Positions 13,501 through 26,963 of a stretch of DNA of 64,000 bases are shown here, one piece after another. A program made the position numbers and the translations under genes. Below the pieces are notes generated by a model. The model did no database searches. It was given only the letters and a program-made list of their open reading frames with translations, and was not told where the DNA came from. Source of the stretch: Lagopus muta (lineage: Eukaryota; Chordata; Aves; Galliformes; Phasianidae); the NCBI RefSeq assembly GCF_023343835.1, contig NC_064447.1:2852001-2916000 (forward strand), written 5' to 3'. Every line of letters starts with the position of its first letter. Position 1 is the stretch's first letter.

Positions 13501-16500
13501 CCAGGCCCACCTTAGGCAGGAGTTCTTGGCCCAATTGCAGGAGTCTGCTACTTGAAATCTTATATCTTTAAAATAAATTTAAAGAAAAAGCCACCTATGT
13601 ATCATTTTCTTCCAGCATTTCTTTCTCTGGTGGGTTCAATCTTCCTCTTGTAAGAGAGTAGGTGGAGGGGGTGTATTTGTTTGCTTTTTCATAAAATGTG
13701 ACACTGACAAGTCGCTAAGATGTACTGAAACATTTTATCATGTTAATTTATTTAATGCTCTGTAATTGGTGTGATTAGTGTCTGATGTTTGTTTGGATTC
13801 CTACAATTATAATGTTTCTGTTTCGAAGGCTTTCTAGCTGTTTCCCTTGAATTACAAAAGTAGAAATAGATGTAGACAGCTGTTTGGTCTTCCTGCCTGA
13901 CAATCAATAGAGCACACTCCCTAGAGAAGAGCTGTACTGGAGCAAGGGGTGAAATGAAGTAATTAATGGAGTAATTCTGTTGTCTTATCAGAAAGTGTGT
14001 TTTCACACTGGGAGGTGGCAGCAGCTTTATTCTCACCACATTCCTATTTCAGACCTCTTTACCCAGGTTTTTTGTTTGTTTGTTTGTTTGTTTCCCCATT
14101 TTTCCACACATCGACATCAGTTCACTGCAAACAAAGCCATAGATCCCTAGCATGGGTTAGATAGATAAGATTTTGAATGCCTGCCATGTAGCTGACAGTG
14201 TAGATTTAGAGGCTTTTATGGTCTTAACTGTGGTAACTGTAGCTACAAGTAGGGCTCTAGGAAAGCAGGACTTTATCTAAGAGCTGCTGTGAAGCATCTT
14301 AGTACCCACTTGAGTCTGTAGTCCTACCTGTGATCCTGCAAAGCCTCCAGGGCACCTGGATGCTGGAAGTGTTAGGAAGCCATTTGTGTAACGAGGTTTT
14401 GAGGCAAAAGCAGCAGGATTGCCACGAATTGCATCCTTTGGACTAATCTGCTGGATGTTTGTATTGCCACCAGTGATTACTCCTGCCACTCATTAGAGCT
14501 CAAATGGTGAAAGTGGCACTAAGTGTAGAGGGCTCATCTGTCTGGAAGCAAGAGTTTCTTAATTGGTCCCAGTGTTTGTTAAATAGACAGAACCTCCTCC
14601 TGCTGAACTTCAGTTTTCTTTTCATTGTTGGACTGAGCCTTGAGATGCTTGACCAGCACTGCTAGTCAGCTGAGCTGTGCTTACTGTTCAGGATGCTTTT
14701 GGCAAATGTGAAGCGATGGAAGTTAGCCAAATCCCTTTTGTTTTGGGCTAGACAAATCTGCCTTATGTCTGCTGTAGGGCAAGAGTGCCTGCTTGGAAGG
14801 TGGTAAGAGATCAACTGAGGGTCAGCAATTTGTCAGTGTGTGAACCCTGCTACATCCCACTGCCTTCATGCTGTGCAGAGGAGTGTGACTGTTTGGAAGA
14901 TGATATTGCTTTGCTTTGTTGCCCTGAGAGAAAATGTAGCTCTTTTTCTGAAAGAGGAGCCCTGTGCTATGAAACCTCACGGGGATGAGAGCTGATGGGA
15001 ACTCATCTCCCTGCTCCTCCACAGGCACTGTGGATGCTGGACCCGAAGGACATCGGGGAGTGGCAGCATGAGGAGTTCTACCGCTTCATAGCACAGGCTT
15101 ACGACAAGCCCCGCTACGTCCTGCACTACAAGACCGATGCACCCCTCAACATCCGCAGCATCTTCTACGTGCCTGAGCAAGTATGTGTCCAGGAACTGTG
15201 CAGCTCCTCTGGAGATGAGAGCAGTGCTCTGTATGGAGAGGAGGCAGCTGAGGCTGCAGAATTGCAAAGAATATCCAGCGTAGCATCTTTGTGGTGGGCT
15301 GGGTGTCACAGGGAGATGGTAGGGGTAGTGAGCCGTGGCAGGAGCTGAAGGTGACTCAGGTCCCCAGGGGAGACAGCCACGCTTTAAGCTCCTGTTACAT
15401 TCAGTACCGATTGGCGCAGCGTGGTGTGCAGTTAATGACTGGGCACGCTGAGCTGGTGTTACCTTTCTGTCTCTTCTTCCTGCAGAAACCATCCATGTTT
15501 GACATCAGCAGGGAAATGGGTTCCAGCGTTGCCCTCTACAGCCGCAAAATTCTCATTCAAACCAAAGCTGCAGACATCCTGCCCAAGTGGCTGCGCTTCC
15601 TTCGAGGTGTGTGCTGGGAACAGGAATAGCAGCCTGTAGAGCAGGGCTTCCACTGGGGCTTAGGGGGGGGCTGCTTCCTGCCTGAGCCTGGCGCTCGTGT
15701 GTGCCTCACTGTTGAAGGGTTGCTCTGTGTTCCAGGTGTTGTAGACAGTGAGGATATACCCCTGAACCTCAGCAGGGAGCTGCTGCAGGAAAGTGCCCTC
15801 ATCAGGTAAGCAAGAGGTAGATCCTGTGTACTGGTGAGGCTCTTCTGGCTTCCTGTTGGGTAGCTGTGGGAGTGTGCTGAATGTCCCATGTGTGGTTGGT
15901 TATGTTCATGTTGAAAATGGCAGCTTCAGCAGTGCAGTTGTGCCACAGCCCTAGCTGTATCTCCAGCACATGAGCTACTCTTGACTGAAATACGAAGAAC
16001 AGATGTAGAACCATGAGGGAAAGGAGACAGTGGCCCTAGAGTTTCTTCTTTGTTCTTATGTTTCCAAGTACATCCCTGAAACACTGCACGGGGAGTGAGA
16101 TGTTCACTTAGAGTCTCACCCTGGTCTAGCAGCCACCTTCAGAAAGGCTTGTTCCTGCTGCAGGAAGCTCCGAGATGTTTTGCAGAAGAGGCTGATCAAA
16201 TTCTTCGTTGACCAGAGCAAGAAGGACCCTGAGAAATACGCAAAATTCTTTGAGGACTACGGAGTATTCATGAGAGAGGGAATTGTCACGATAGCAGAGC
16301 AGGATGTCAAGGTACCAGCTGTCCCGATGCGCTGAAGCTGAGAAAGTGTTGGCTGCTGCCTGGGATGAGGGGGATGGCTACTTCTCTGTGAATCTTACGT
16401 GCTCATAACTCTTGTTCATGGATCTAATATGGCCTGAGGGTTCCCTAGTGCACCTTATCCTAACTCTGGCTTTTTCTGGCTAAGTAGTGCTTCTCACTTA

Positions 16501-19500
16501 CGTTGAGACAATGCAGAATCTTTGTATCCACACACTGTCAGCCCTTGTTGTTGTAATTTGAACTACAGCCCACCATAAAGTAGAGCTTTCCCTCTAGTGT
16601 TGTCTTCAGCCTGGATTCCCGTTTCCAGGAGAGCGTGGCCTACATCAAGTTTAGGTCACTTTTCTGCTTCCATAATATCTGGATCAGGAAAGGGGGAAAC
16701 TCAGAATCCTTTGAGCCTTTTTGCAGCAGTACCCACTGCAGAGAGATGCCCTGGGACTGGGAGTGGTCAGGCAGAGCTTCTGTGGGCTGCCCTCGGCTCA
16801 CAAGATCACACTTCTTCCAGGAGGACATTGCAAAGCTGCTGCGTTACGAATCGTCCGCCCTGCCTGCAGGCCAGCTGAGCAGCCTGACCGAATACGCCTC
16901 GCGCATGAAGGCGGGCAGCAGGAACATCTATTACCTGTGTGCACCCAACCGGCACCTGGCCGAACACTCACCCTACTTCGAGGCCATGAAGAAAAAGGAC
17001 ACAGAGGTAGGTGAGCGGTTTGCTGTGGCCAGGGAGGACTGGCTGAGCTCCTGCATCTGTGCTCAGGGCTCAGCTGGGTTTGGAGCTGAGCAGAGCAGTG
17101 AGGCTTGCGGTAGTTCCTCTCTTTTCATCCCTCTGTCTCCACTTGGGCTGGCTACTGCAGCCTGGGGTCAGGTTATTAGGCGAGGGACCTATGGCACATG
17201 TGCAGGTGGGCTGCTACTCACACAGGCACCTGGGTATTTCTGTTCATTCTGACATCTGTGATTTACCTTCACTGAACCCTGCTGAAGGAGCTGCTGTGCA
17301 GTGCTGTTAGAGGTGTCCTCTGCGGGCAGGTGGCCCTTTCAGGATGGTGCTTCCCTGGGAGGCAGCTGCAGCCCAGCCATCCATGGTAACAAAGCCCCTC
17401 AAGGGTTTGCTTTTATTTGAAGCTCTGAGTTGAACCTGCTGGTTTCCTTTGTGATGTTTGTGCCATTTAGTGCAGAGTTGCCTCTGGAAAAGGGAAGTGC
17501 TGTTAGGTCTCAAACTGCATGTCTTCTTTTGGCACAGGTCCTGTTCTGCTATGAGCAATTTGATGAGCTGACACTCTTGCACCTTCGGGAGTTTGACAAG
17601 AAGAAGCTCATCTCAGTGGAGACAGACATTGTTGTTGATCACTATAAGGAAGAGAAGTTTGAAGAGAGTCGCCCAGGTACGGTGGGGTTCCCCTGTCCTG
17701 TCCCACTGCATGCTGTCCTGTGTCAGGCTGTGAGGGTACACTGCAATTCCTGACTATATGAGTATGCACACACCTGGCACTTTGAAAGAGGGAGGCAAGC
17801 ATAGGCAGGACAAGAGCTTGTCTTCTCTCATTATGGCACAGTTAGGGGCAGGGAGATGCACACAGGCGTCTGCTGAGTGGTGCTGCATTCCCGTTTCTAC
17901 AAGAGAGCCTGTAAATGGGAGTGTGAAATTGACTCAGTGTCTGTTGACATACAGAAGGTGCATGAGCAAATGTGCCCTCTTTCCTCTGCTAGCTGCAGAA
18001 CGTCTGACAGATGTGGAAGCTGAGGACCTGATGGCCTGGATGAGAAATGCCTTAGGCACTCGAGTCACTGGTGTTAAGGTAGGTATTCTTCACTGGGTAG
18101 CTGAGTACAGAAGATCCACAGAGAGCACATTCTAGGAGGAAGAGGTAGAGGTTGACTGGGGATCTGCTGCTACAGATTTGTTGGGTGTTGTTGTTTTTTT
18201 TTGGAACCTGAGAGAAATTATTCTTTTCTCTGCCTCCTTTCTATAAGTGATGTGAATGCTGGTATTTGTTATTTGGGTGGTCCCTGTGGCAGTGGGAATA
18301 GTGACTTCTTCATGTGTGATATGCAGAGCCCCTGTTAGTCACTCATACTGAAGTTAGCAGAACATGCTGTTGACTGTCCTGCCTGTGGACTAGAAAGGCT
18401 TATTGGCAAGGAATGTTTTGGATCCAGCTGTGAGATACTGCTTATGGACTAGTGGAGCCACTTGGGATGCCAGCTGCCTTGCCTGTTTAGGCAGCTCTGT
18501 GGGATGGGGACAAACTGTGCAGTCTTGGTGTGGGTCTGCACTGAGGAGACCCTCAATCCCTTACCATCCCCTACTTCTAACCCACATTTTCCATCTCAAC
18601 TGCTGTTTTTGCCACAGGTGACCACACGGCTGGACACCCACCCTGCCATGATCACTGTGCTGGAGATGGGGGCTGCTCGCCATTTTCTTCGCATGCAGCA
18701 GCTGGCCAAGACCCAGGAGGAGCGTGCCCAGCTCCTCCAGCCCACCCTGGAGATCAACACGGGGTAAGGGATTGCAGTAACACTGCTAAGCACTGCCTTC
18801 CTGCTGGGCTGGAGGTAGAGAAGAGGACAAAGTAAAGCCCCCAGGTAGCAGAACTCTCTCCATTAAGTGCAGGGTGGTACAGCTCCTTAGCCTGCGAGGC
18901 TGTATGGCATGATGGATGTGAGGCACCCACCCTCACTGTATTCAGCCTTCAAGGACTGTCAGGGTTACAGGGTCAGGATGGGAGAGAAGAGAGAAACCCC
19001 TGGAACAGGAGCAAGGAAGATGGAGCTGTTTTGTCCTTTTGGTAGAACATTTTCTGTCCCACTTTGGCTTAGGGGCTCATTCTGGAAAGAAATTTCTTAC
19101 GTGTCCAAAAAATGCTAAGTCTCAATATTGATCTCTTATTGTTACAGTCACACTCTGATTAAGAAGCTGAATGAGCTGAAGGACAGTCAGCCTGATCTGG
19201 CCCAGATGTTGCTTGATCAGGTGAGAGCCAGGCCTTCTCCAAAGGCACCGCCATCCTCCCCAGAGCCACCTTGCAGGCAGTGTGGAAGGGAGCGGGGTGG
19301 AGCCCTTGTAGCAGAGCTGGATTATCACTCTTCTATGGTCACCACTCTGGTATTTCTGCTGCTTGTGGTTCATGTGTGTTCCTAGCAGATTGCCTAGAAA
19401 TTCTGCTTGGTCTCAACGTGCACCTCCTGGAGTGTGCCATCCCTCAGCATTCGTTCACCTCGTTCTTCCTGACCATTTAATGCTCTTCTTCTTTTTCTCA

Positions 19501-19603
19501 GATTTATGAGAATGCCATGATAGCAGCAGGACTGAATGAAGATCCCAGACCAATGGTGAGCCGGCTGAATGAACTCCTCACCAAAATCCTAGAGAAGAAC
19601 TAA
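1518..19603 (+). CDS. TRAP1: TRAP1, mitochondrial Hsp90 chaperone (18 coding exons, 704 aa)
   Basis: Mitochondrial-matrix paralogue of Hsp90, an ATP-driven dimeric chaperone. Coding exons: 1518-1596, 3934-4101, 5100-5182, 5578-5718, 10841-10912, 11475-11635, 12668-12777, 12957-13030, 15025-15180, 15486-15606, 15736-15805, 16164-16311, 16821-17006, 17538-17676, 17993-18078, 18618-18763, 19148-19220, 19502-19603. All junctions are GT-AG and in frame; the total is 2115 nt, giving 704 residues, the human length. The N-terminus (1-58) is Arg-rich and nearly free of acidic residues, a matrix-targeting presequence ending near RTYSTQTAE. The GHKL ATPase domain shows RELISN (E115, N119) and DTGIGM (D158); the middle domain has catalytic R402 in NLSRELLQ; the C-terminal part is the dimerisation domain. 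Residue 120 is Gly, where human TRAP1 has Ala. The start codon was chosen for the presequence and the length match. Exons were located by eye; identity is certain, while the exon 1/2 boundary is slightly less secure. Confidence 0.97.
1597..3933 (+). other. TRAP1: TRAP1 intron 1
   Basis: The left 360 bases continue the CpG island. The remainder is ordinary intron sequence with no repeat, RNA gene or nested coding exon that I recognise. Confidence 0.7.
5719..10840 (+). other. TRAP1: TRAP1 intron 4, the longest intron of the gene
   Basis: This 5.1-kb intron separates the exon encoding the first ATP-binding motif from the DTGIGM exon. Several short open frames occur on both strands but none is flanked by plausible splice signals with family similarity. 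I see no nested gene, tRNA or convincing snoRNA. Confidence 0.7.
13031..15024 (+). other. TRAP1: TRAP1 intron 8
   Basis: A relatively AT-rich 2-kb intron. It contains one (TTTG)n simple repeat but no gene-like content that I can recognise. Confidence 0.65.
14068..14093 (+). repeat. (TTTG)n simple repeat
   Basis: Five uninterrupted TTTG units at 14071-14090 plus flanking T runs, inside TRAP1 intron 8. On the other strand this reads (CAAA)n. It may be length-variable between individuals. Confidence 0.85.
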
Positions 19604-20340
19604 GTTCTAGAAGATTTAAGGACGAACTCTGTGCTGATATCTCTTTCCTCAAGTACAGTCACTGTGCTGTGTCAGCTATTGCAGCATCTGCTTGCACGCA
19701 CTGTACAGTGAGGGGTTCACTTAGCAGACGGCCAGTGCAGGGGACTTCCAGCCACCACTGCACAGGTAGGAGCCAGTTATAATTCCTGGGTTGTGTTATC
19801 AGCCTGCTGAAAGTGCACTGTTCTCAGTGGGAGCAAAGTGCAGCAATGACAACTAAAACAATATGCATAAAATTCTGACACAACCCTTGAGAATCTCATT
19901 TCATCCTGTTTCTAGAAATGGCCTTTCCCAAAACAGGTGTTGGCAGCAAGAGTCCTGGTTAAATCCTGGTTAGTGCACCCTCTGTCCACTGAAGAATGAA
20001 TTTCTGTGCACCACTGTGCTCTACACTAGCACTGGCAGAATCCATTAATTTGTCAAGAGGCTTCCACCTCTAACCAGGCACAGAGATTGATTGCTGTCAT
20101 TAGCAGGCAGGTACTGGTGGTTGAACATGTTGGTACAATCCCATGGCAGGAAAGATCACCAAGCTGCTGGATAGTTGAGTTCATCCTTGTCTTGCTGCAG
20201 AGAATGGGAAGTAACTGGGAAACAGCTTTCCAGGGTATGGCTTTCTGGAGGCTCTCCAAGGTTTTTTTTTATCTCTTCTTGAGATAAATTGCATGTCTGG
20301 CTGGCCTGTATTTATGGTAAATAAATGCTGCTTCTATTCC
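19604..20340 (+). other. TRAP1: TRAP1 3' UTR
   Basis: Untranslated sequence from the TAA stop at 19601-19603 to shortly after the AATAAA at 20320. No repeat or coding potential is seen. The cleavage site is estimated, not observed. Confidence 0.7.
20320..20325 (+). terminator. TRAP1: TRAP1 polyadenylation signal AATAAA
   Basis: This is a canonical AATAAA about 720 bases after the stop codon. A G/T-rich stretch follows around 20365-20385, as expected of a downstream element. Confidence 0.75.
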
Positions 20341-23300
20341 AAAGCTCTTCTGGTTTCCCCTTACTCTGTTGGTCTTTGTGTCTTAGAGCTGGTGATGTCA
20401 CAGTTCTCTCTTCTGAAGCTACTTGGTTCTGCAGAATGTTGGGTGTTGGACAGTGGTGGAAAGAGAGTGCTGTGAAAATAGGAGGTTGTAGCAGAGTGTG
20501 GAAGGAAAAGAGACACTCCAGCTATAAAGTGTTAGCTATGTGCTTGGAAAAATTGAGGTTCTCTCTTTGATTTTTATTTTCTGAGAAGCAGTGGCTGCTT
20601 GGTAGAAGAGATGTCCCACTGTGTCTGGTTCACACCATGCAAACTGCTTCACAGGAATTCTTCTCCATGTTCACCAGGGCCTCTGAGGCAGCTGTGATAT
20701 TTCTTTGGCTTATCCTTAAGTTGCCACATTAAGATCCTGGAACTGAATTTGGTTAAGTGTAGGGACTCTGTACTGAAAGCCAGCAGCTAAGCTGGTACAG
20801 GTAAATACGCACAAAGTTTTGCTCCTGAAAGTAGACAACGCATGTAGAGTTCAGGTATAGACTTTGGAGATGGGGCAGCATTCTTTTTTCTCAAGATGTA
20901 AGATCCTTCACTGTCAAAATTAATGCCAGTACACAGGAAAAAATATTGGTTGTAGATTCTCATCAGAGCTCTGTAAGGCACATGAAAGAAGCCGTATGGT
21001 GTTGCCACACATCTGGCCCTCTGTGCTGCAGCGTGTTTCCTGAGAACAGACTGATGAAATGGAAACCCTTGGTTTTCTGATGCTAACAGTGCTGCAGGTG
21101 AGTGCATCAGCCTGCAGGCTGCTCACCTGGTGCTTATTGATAAAGCAGCTAAACGTAGCGTCTGTTGGTATGCTGAAGCTGGATGCTCATGGAATATGAT
21201 TCAGTCAGCAGCAGAGCATGCTTACTCCAAAAATGGTCATGGACTCTTTGACTTGTGTTTAAGCTCTCCAGTCCTGGCAGTACTCTGGGGATGCCAGCAG
21301 CCCTTGAGGTGTTGATAGTTCTCCCTGAGAGATTTGTGAATGAAATATCAAAGAATTTCTGCTACTGGAATGCAAACCAACCCTCTGTGGCAGTGCCTAT
21401 CAAACAGTGAGGGGCAGCGATGGTCCTGGGAGCTGGTGTGTGGCAAGAAGTGGTAGCAGCACGGTCAGGATGGTTCTTTGACCCAAATCTCATGTTCTCA
21501 ATCACACTGATGTTTCCAATGCTTTTTCTAGGCTTTACAGTTCAGTTCACCAGCAGCCTCTCCAGGTCCTTGCCTCTGCCTCAGCTTTCACCATTGCTTT
21601 TCAAAGACCTGAGGAGATTGCAAGTATATGAAGTTATTACGCTGGCTAACAGAACAGATCCTAGCAGAAAAGGGAGTTGTAGAGGTGTCATGCTGGTGAA
21701 CATAAATGGAAGAGCTGTTAGGAATACTGGCAGAGTGCTTGAGTGCTGGTCTGTAGATGACTGGCTGTGAAAGGGCCTCCATGTGGAATGTAAAAGAGGC
21801 TCTTTTATAAAAGTAATGGAAAGGATGAATTGTTTCAAACGTGACAGGTAAGAAGGAAGCACAGGAAGCTATTTAGGGCCCGTTTATTCATTTCCTCAGA
21901 ATGTGCTGTGCAAGCAGATAAGGTCTGCATGGATCTTACATCAGAACTTCAGTGCTGGTTGTAGAGGTGAAACTGGAGTTTTGCCCTTCCAGTCACATCT
22001 TCTCCACGCAGATGCTGAGCTACCCATCCTCAGAAGCACTGTATTAACAGGTTTCTGTCAGGCTTGTGCTCTTGCTGCAGCGAGAGCAGAGACCCTGATT
22101 TTTCTGGCATATTGAGGCAAAGCATGAGAATGGTGCTGTGAAGCCACCAGCATGGGCTGGTTGTGTCCTTTGCTTCTGTTTGCTCTACAACAGGAAGAAT
22201 CTCATGGAGCTTATTTGGGCTCCTGGCTATAAACAGTGCTGAGCCCTGCTGAGTCTGGAAGATTAGTCTTTTAACTTTGATTTTTACAAAGACTTTATTA
22301 AACTGCTGCGTGTTGGTTTTTTGTTTTCCAGAAGTGTGGATTGGGCTCTTATTTATTTAAAAAAAAATCTGGAAGTTAAGTTTTGTGTGCTGACAAACCT
22401 CTGGTGATAAACAGCGTGGCCGCCTCTCCTGCTCTGCCCAGGCTCATCAGCTGTGTCAAACCTACACTCCAGGGCAGAAGATGGAAAATATTTATGGGCA
22501 GTGAAATCCAGTTTGAAAGGACATTCCTGAGACCTTGTGTTTTCAAATTTGGATAGGATCCCTCTCACGTCTGGCTCAGGACGTTGAAACTGGACCGGCC
22601 CATAAAGCAGTTCATTGGGCCAGATTGAGAACTGAGTTTTTTCTTGTCCAGACTTCCTGTTGAGACCATCGAGAGTGTCTTGGGCAGGCTCCAGGTCTGT
22701 GATTTATGGACAAACCACAAGCCAGGAATCTGCAATCTAAGCTTCTTGAGCAGCAACTGTTTAAAACATTATGAGAAGAAATGGTCACTGTTTCCAAAAG
22801 AAGAAAACTTGGGAGCCATTAATAACATTCAGCACTACTGTAGTGCTTTACAGTTGTGAATTAATCTTCTCATTCTCCTTGTGAAATAATTCAGAAATAT
22901 TCTTATTGTGCAGATAAGATCTGCATAGAGTTTAAATAAATTTCCCTAAGAACACAGTCAGCCTGAGTTAGGGACTTAAGAATCTCAGCCCAAAGTGAAA
23001 CAAACCTCCAAGATCCAAAGGCTTTGAAGACAAGTACCTGCTGGGTTTGGATGAGGCAGTCAACACAAATGCAGTGAGAGCTTTGAGAGCACTCCTGAGC
23101 AATGCACTGTTCATTTGAAAATCCCCGGGGCGCCCGTGGGTCTGCCCAAACCTTAGCCAGTGAGGTCATGTTCTTTCTCAGTAATCCCTGGGTTCAGAAC
23201 TCCTGGGATTTCAGAGAAGACCTGGAAGTCCAGCTGCTGCTGGAATTGCCTTTACAAAGTTGTTTCCAACTGGTCGTCTCTGCTGTTTTCTCAGGAAGAA

Positions 23301-26300
23301 GAGGATGGCATGCAGACCTTCCTATTCTGTCTTGCTATCTTTCTGCACCCAGAATACCTTGCCTCCTAGCTGTCCTGGGCCAGGCTGAACACAGGTTTTG
23401 CTTTTCTTTCATCCACAGGAAGCTTTTTCTTCCAGACAGTCATTGCTTCTCCCTTCGCTCTCAGAATAGTTTTGTTTCTTCTTTACCTCTTGTTTTACAC
23501 TTCTACTCCATCTTCTCTAGAGCACTTAGTGTGCAACACAGCGATAGCCAAGAGGGCAGCTTTTCTGCCACACAGGCCATGTCATTTCCCCATCCATAAC
23601 AGAAGGATGTTCCTTGGTGCTGCCTCCCACTGTCAAAACCAGAGCCCGTTCTAGCAGGAAGTTTGTGTCAAATCACAAGTCCATTTGTGTCCACTGCTTC
23701 TGGAAACAGCCTGGATTGTGAACAGGTGGGAATGGGTAAGAAGAAAATGATTCCATCAGCCCTGGTCCAAATGGAACGGTTGGCAGGAGTGCAAGGACCA
23801 CAGGCTTCTGGAAGTACTTAAACTTGTAAGGACTCCTGGTTGTCTCTTTGCCATTAATATATCTGCATGCAGCAGGAAGGATGACGAATTGGTGAAAGAA
23901 GCAGTTTCCTCCTCTTTTTAAATCCGTGTTGCCAAAAGTATCATAATGAATTGCCCATTAATCATATCTATACAGTACTGCTCCAAATGTGAGGACATTA
24001 TCTGCAAGGGATTTGGGGTCAGGTAATAGCAGTTAACAAAGAAGCAGTCTGTGAAGCCAAGCAAAACTTGGTTCTCCTTTTGCAGCCCAAGTGAATGAGG
24101 GGTAACTGGGGTAAAAACCTGCTCCAGAAATAAATCAATAAGTAAAGCTGTAGTGGAACTGCCCCACATTGAACTGGTAGAAACTTGGGAAGTCACAGCT
24201 GTGACTGGAGGCAGAGGGAGATCCAGCTTGAGTGTTGTCTCACTTATGTATTTCAATCTCTGGACTTGTTCTTTCCAAAGTGGCTTGGCAGATATTTCAA
24301 GAAAACAAGTATTCTGCATTATCTTGCAACTTGCTTCTAGAAACCAAAACATAAGGGCCTTTTTTTGCTTGTTTCTTTTTCACTTTGACGTTCTATTTTC
24401 AACTGTAGAGATCCTTAGCATACGGTTAGTGCTCCCTTACCAGATGAGACTGATTCTTCTTGGAAACTATTCTCCTGAGAGGTAAAGTCAAATACAAGGC
24501 AGATTTTGGTTAATAACAAATCAATCTGAAATGCACGCTCTTAACTTGTGCTGTCTGACTTACTACATGGAAACATACCTATGTTTTGGCAGGTTTGAAA
24601 GTGGCGATGGATATGATGGCATGCTCCATCCCCAAATCTGCATGTAATAACTGCAAAAAATAACTCCTCTGGAGGTCAGTGCTGCTCTGTTGACTGCTTT
24701 GCCCTTTCAAGACCATCGGTGCACTGAGTACCGTGCTGAGCTCTGCCAGCCAGCATGACCAAAGTCCATCAGATTCTGTGAGGGGCAGATTAATGTGATA
24801 CATCAGTGCAAAACCTAAACTGTACTCTGTCCTGCTCTACCTCTGCTATTGGAATTGGCTCTATTGGCTGCTTCTCTGATCACTGTTGACTTAGGTTGAA
24901 CCAATTTGTATTGAAAGCTTTACGAAGTTAATCTGCAGCTGCTGAAGAGCTACCAGTGCTACAGGTCTTAGCACAGATGCGTGTGTTTGCCCTCTGACTC
25001 CACAGAATTTCAGAACAATTGTAGTAGAGTGCCCACGAATTCCATAGTAGTAGTTTTCTACAAGGAAAACTCCATGCCAAAGTGCAGTAGTAAATGCAAC
25101 ATGTATCATAAGTGTTACTATTTCACGGATGTGTCCAATGGCTGTAACTCACCCAATACCAATCTCCCATATTCAGTGAAGCTGAGGTTTTCATACTAAA
25201 GTTTAAGGCACCAAGGCCCTATGCTCATACTTCAGATGTGTCTGTCAAAGCAGCTTTACTTCACCCAGGCCGTGCTCTCCATGCCTTTTTGGTTTTTGAG
25301 TGATGTTTGGTACAAGTAGCAGACAGAGTTAGTGGCAGAAACCATGTCCTTGTTGCCCTTAGGAATAGTGAGGGGCCTGGAAATGTCCTGTAAATAGATA
25401 CCAGTTTGGTAGCTGGCACGTACTGGTAAACATTTGTGCCTTTGGATGGGTGTATATTAGAAATATCACAATTCACGTTGTTCTGTGCAGTGTGGACTAT
25501 GTAAGTCTGCACTATGTACATCACCAAGGCTCAAGGTGTTTGCATTCCTTGCACTGAACACAATAAGCTTGAAAGGATTCAAATAGTGGAAAAAAGTGCT
25601 TGCATATGTTACATGTTTCACACCTTTGAGGAGCCCTGTTCTTTGGTGCTCATCAATTCTGGAATAGAAAATTGTGTTTGTCTGCAGGAAATGCAATAGA
25701 AGAGAGGAAGCTACAGCGTTGCCTGGCAGCTGTGGTGCCGAGGCTGCTTTTGCTGGAGCTGTGTGTGTGTTCCCCCATCCATGTGACAGGGCCTACAGCC
25801 CACAGAGTTCCTCCCACAAGTCTTCCTACTCTGTGGCACCCTCCAGGCCGTGGCCACTCAGTTCCAATGCCAGCAGTGCTGCACCATAGCTGGGGGGACA
25901 GGAATGTGCGCTGAGGCTTGCAGGAGGCTCTGAAGTTTCTGTGGGCTGCTCAGCAAGTTCATTGAACCCATCTGGTCCCTGCTTTGCATCACCTCTTTGG
26001 AAACACCAGGCAAAGCTTGAGTTGCTTGGAACAGTTGAGCTTTCTTGCCTAAATTAAGTTTTCTGCTTCTCTGCTGATTAGTTAGGGTTATCATTTTATA
26101 TATTTAGTGCTTTTACATTTATGGTATTGTGCAATCAGTGTCACCTCAGCTCAGCGATTCTCACAGTGCCCCCATGCACCACACATGGAGTATTCTTCAG
26201 TGTTTGTGCAATGTTTGCTTGCAGGTTCTTGCAGAGTTCTCTGAATAGTGCTTCTAATTCCCATACGGTGCAGTAACTTGAGAAAGAACCTGAATAAACC

Positions 26301-26860
26301 AGCAGAAGTGTCAGAAGACACAAACCAAAGGATTTCTTCATCTCATTTCTGGGTTCTTGTGCTGGTGTGGGCAGACGGCACCTCCTGGCACTGCGTAAAG
26401 CACAGTGATGAGTGTTTCCAAAATAACCACCAGTCCTTTGCTCAGAATTCAAAGGTTTCTAGCTAGTATTGTGTTTAATACAGCTTAAAAAAGAAATTGC
26501 TTTGCTGGAAGTGAAAAAGCATGGTGTCCCAGTTGCGTGTTCTGCTTTAACTTTTATGCAGTTTTGTTGTGTGTGCGCTGTAATGTTTCTAAACAGGCAA
26601 CGCTATGATGTTGTCCATTTATTTTATGTCAAATTAGGGAGCAAGGTACAGCTGCTCATCTGTAATGCATGAAGGAGTCACGGTAACGTGCGCAGCCAGC
26701 AGTGCTGTGTGGTGGTGGCTTTCAGGATAGCTGACTGTAACTGACAGCCTGTGACCTCTAGCCCTGCTTCTGTGCCTAAGAGGTGGTACCAGGAGTGATT
26801 TTGGTTCTTTCTGCACCCATAATGGAATAAAATCCAAAGCCAGTGTAGAAACACGTACAC
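20341..26860. other. TRAP1-SLX4 intergenic interval, no gene recognised
   Basis: These 6.5 kb hold only short open frames. The longest are 165 codons on the + strand (23102-23599) and 144 codons on the - strand (23918-24352); neither resembles a known family. Three further small - strand frames follow at 24.9-25.7 kb. In mammals DNASE1 occupies this interval on the opposite strand, but I see no DNase I signature such as a GDFNA or SDHYP motif. I see no CR1 copy here. The content is therefore unexplained spacer, possibly including old decayed repeats or an unplaced noncoding RNA. Confidence 0.5.
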
Positions 26861-26963
26861 ACGTAGGGCGCTGCCCGCCGCAGCCCCAATTCGCCTCAGG
26901 AGGGCTGTTTGTGGGGGGCAGAGGGCCGCTCGACACCGCAGCAACCAGTGGCGGGAAGGCCAC

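Noticed and set aside
23102-23599. 165-codon + strand open frame between TRAP1 and SLX4
   Set aside because: Low-complexity Ser/Leu/Phe composition and no family similarity or nearby promoter. Kept only as part of the unexplained interval.
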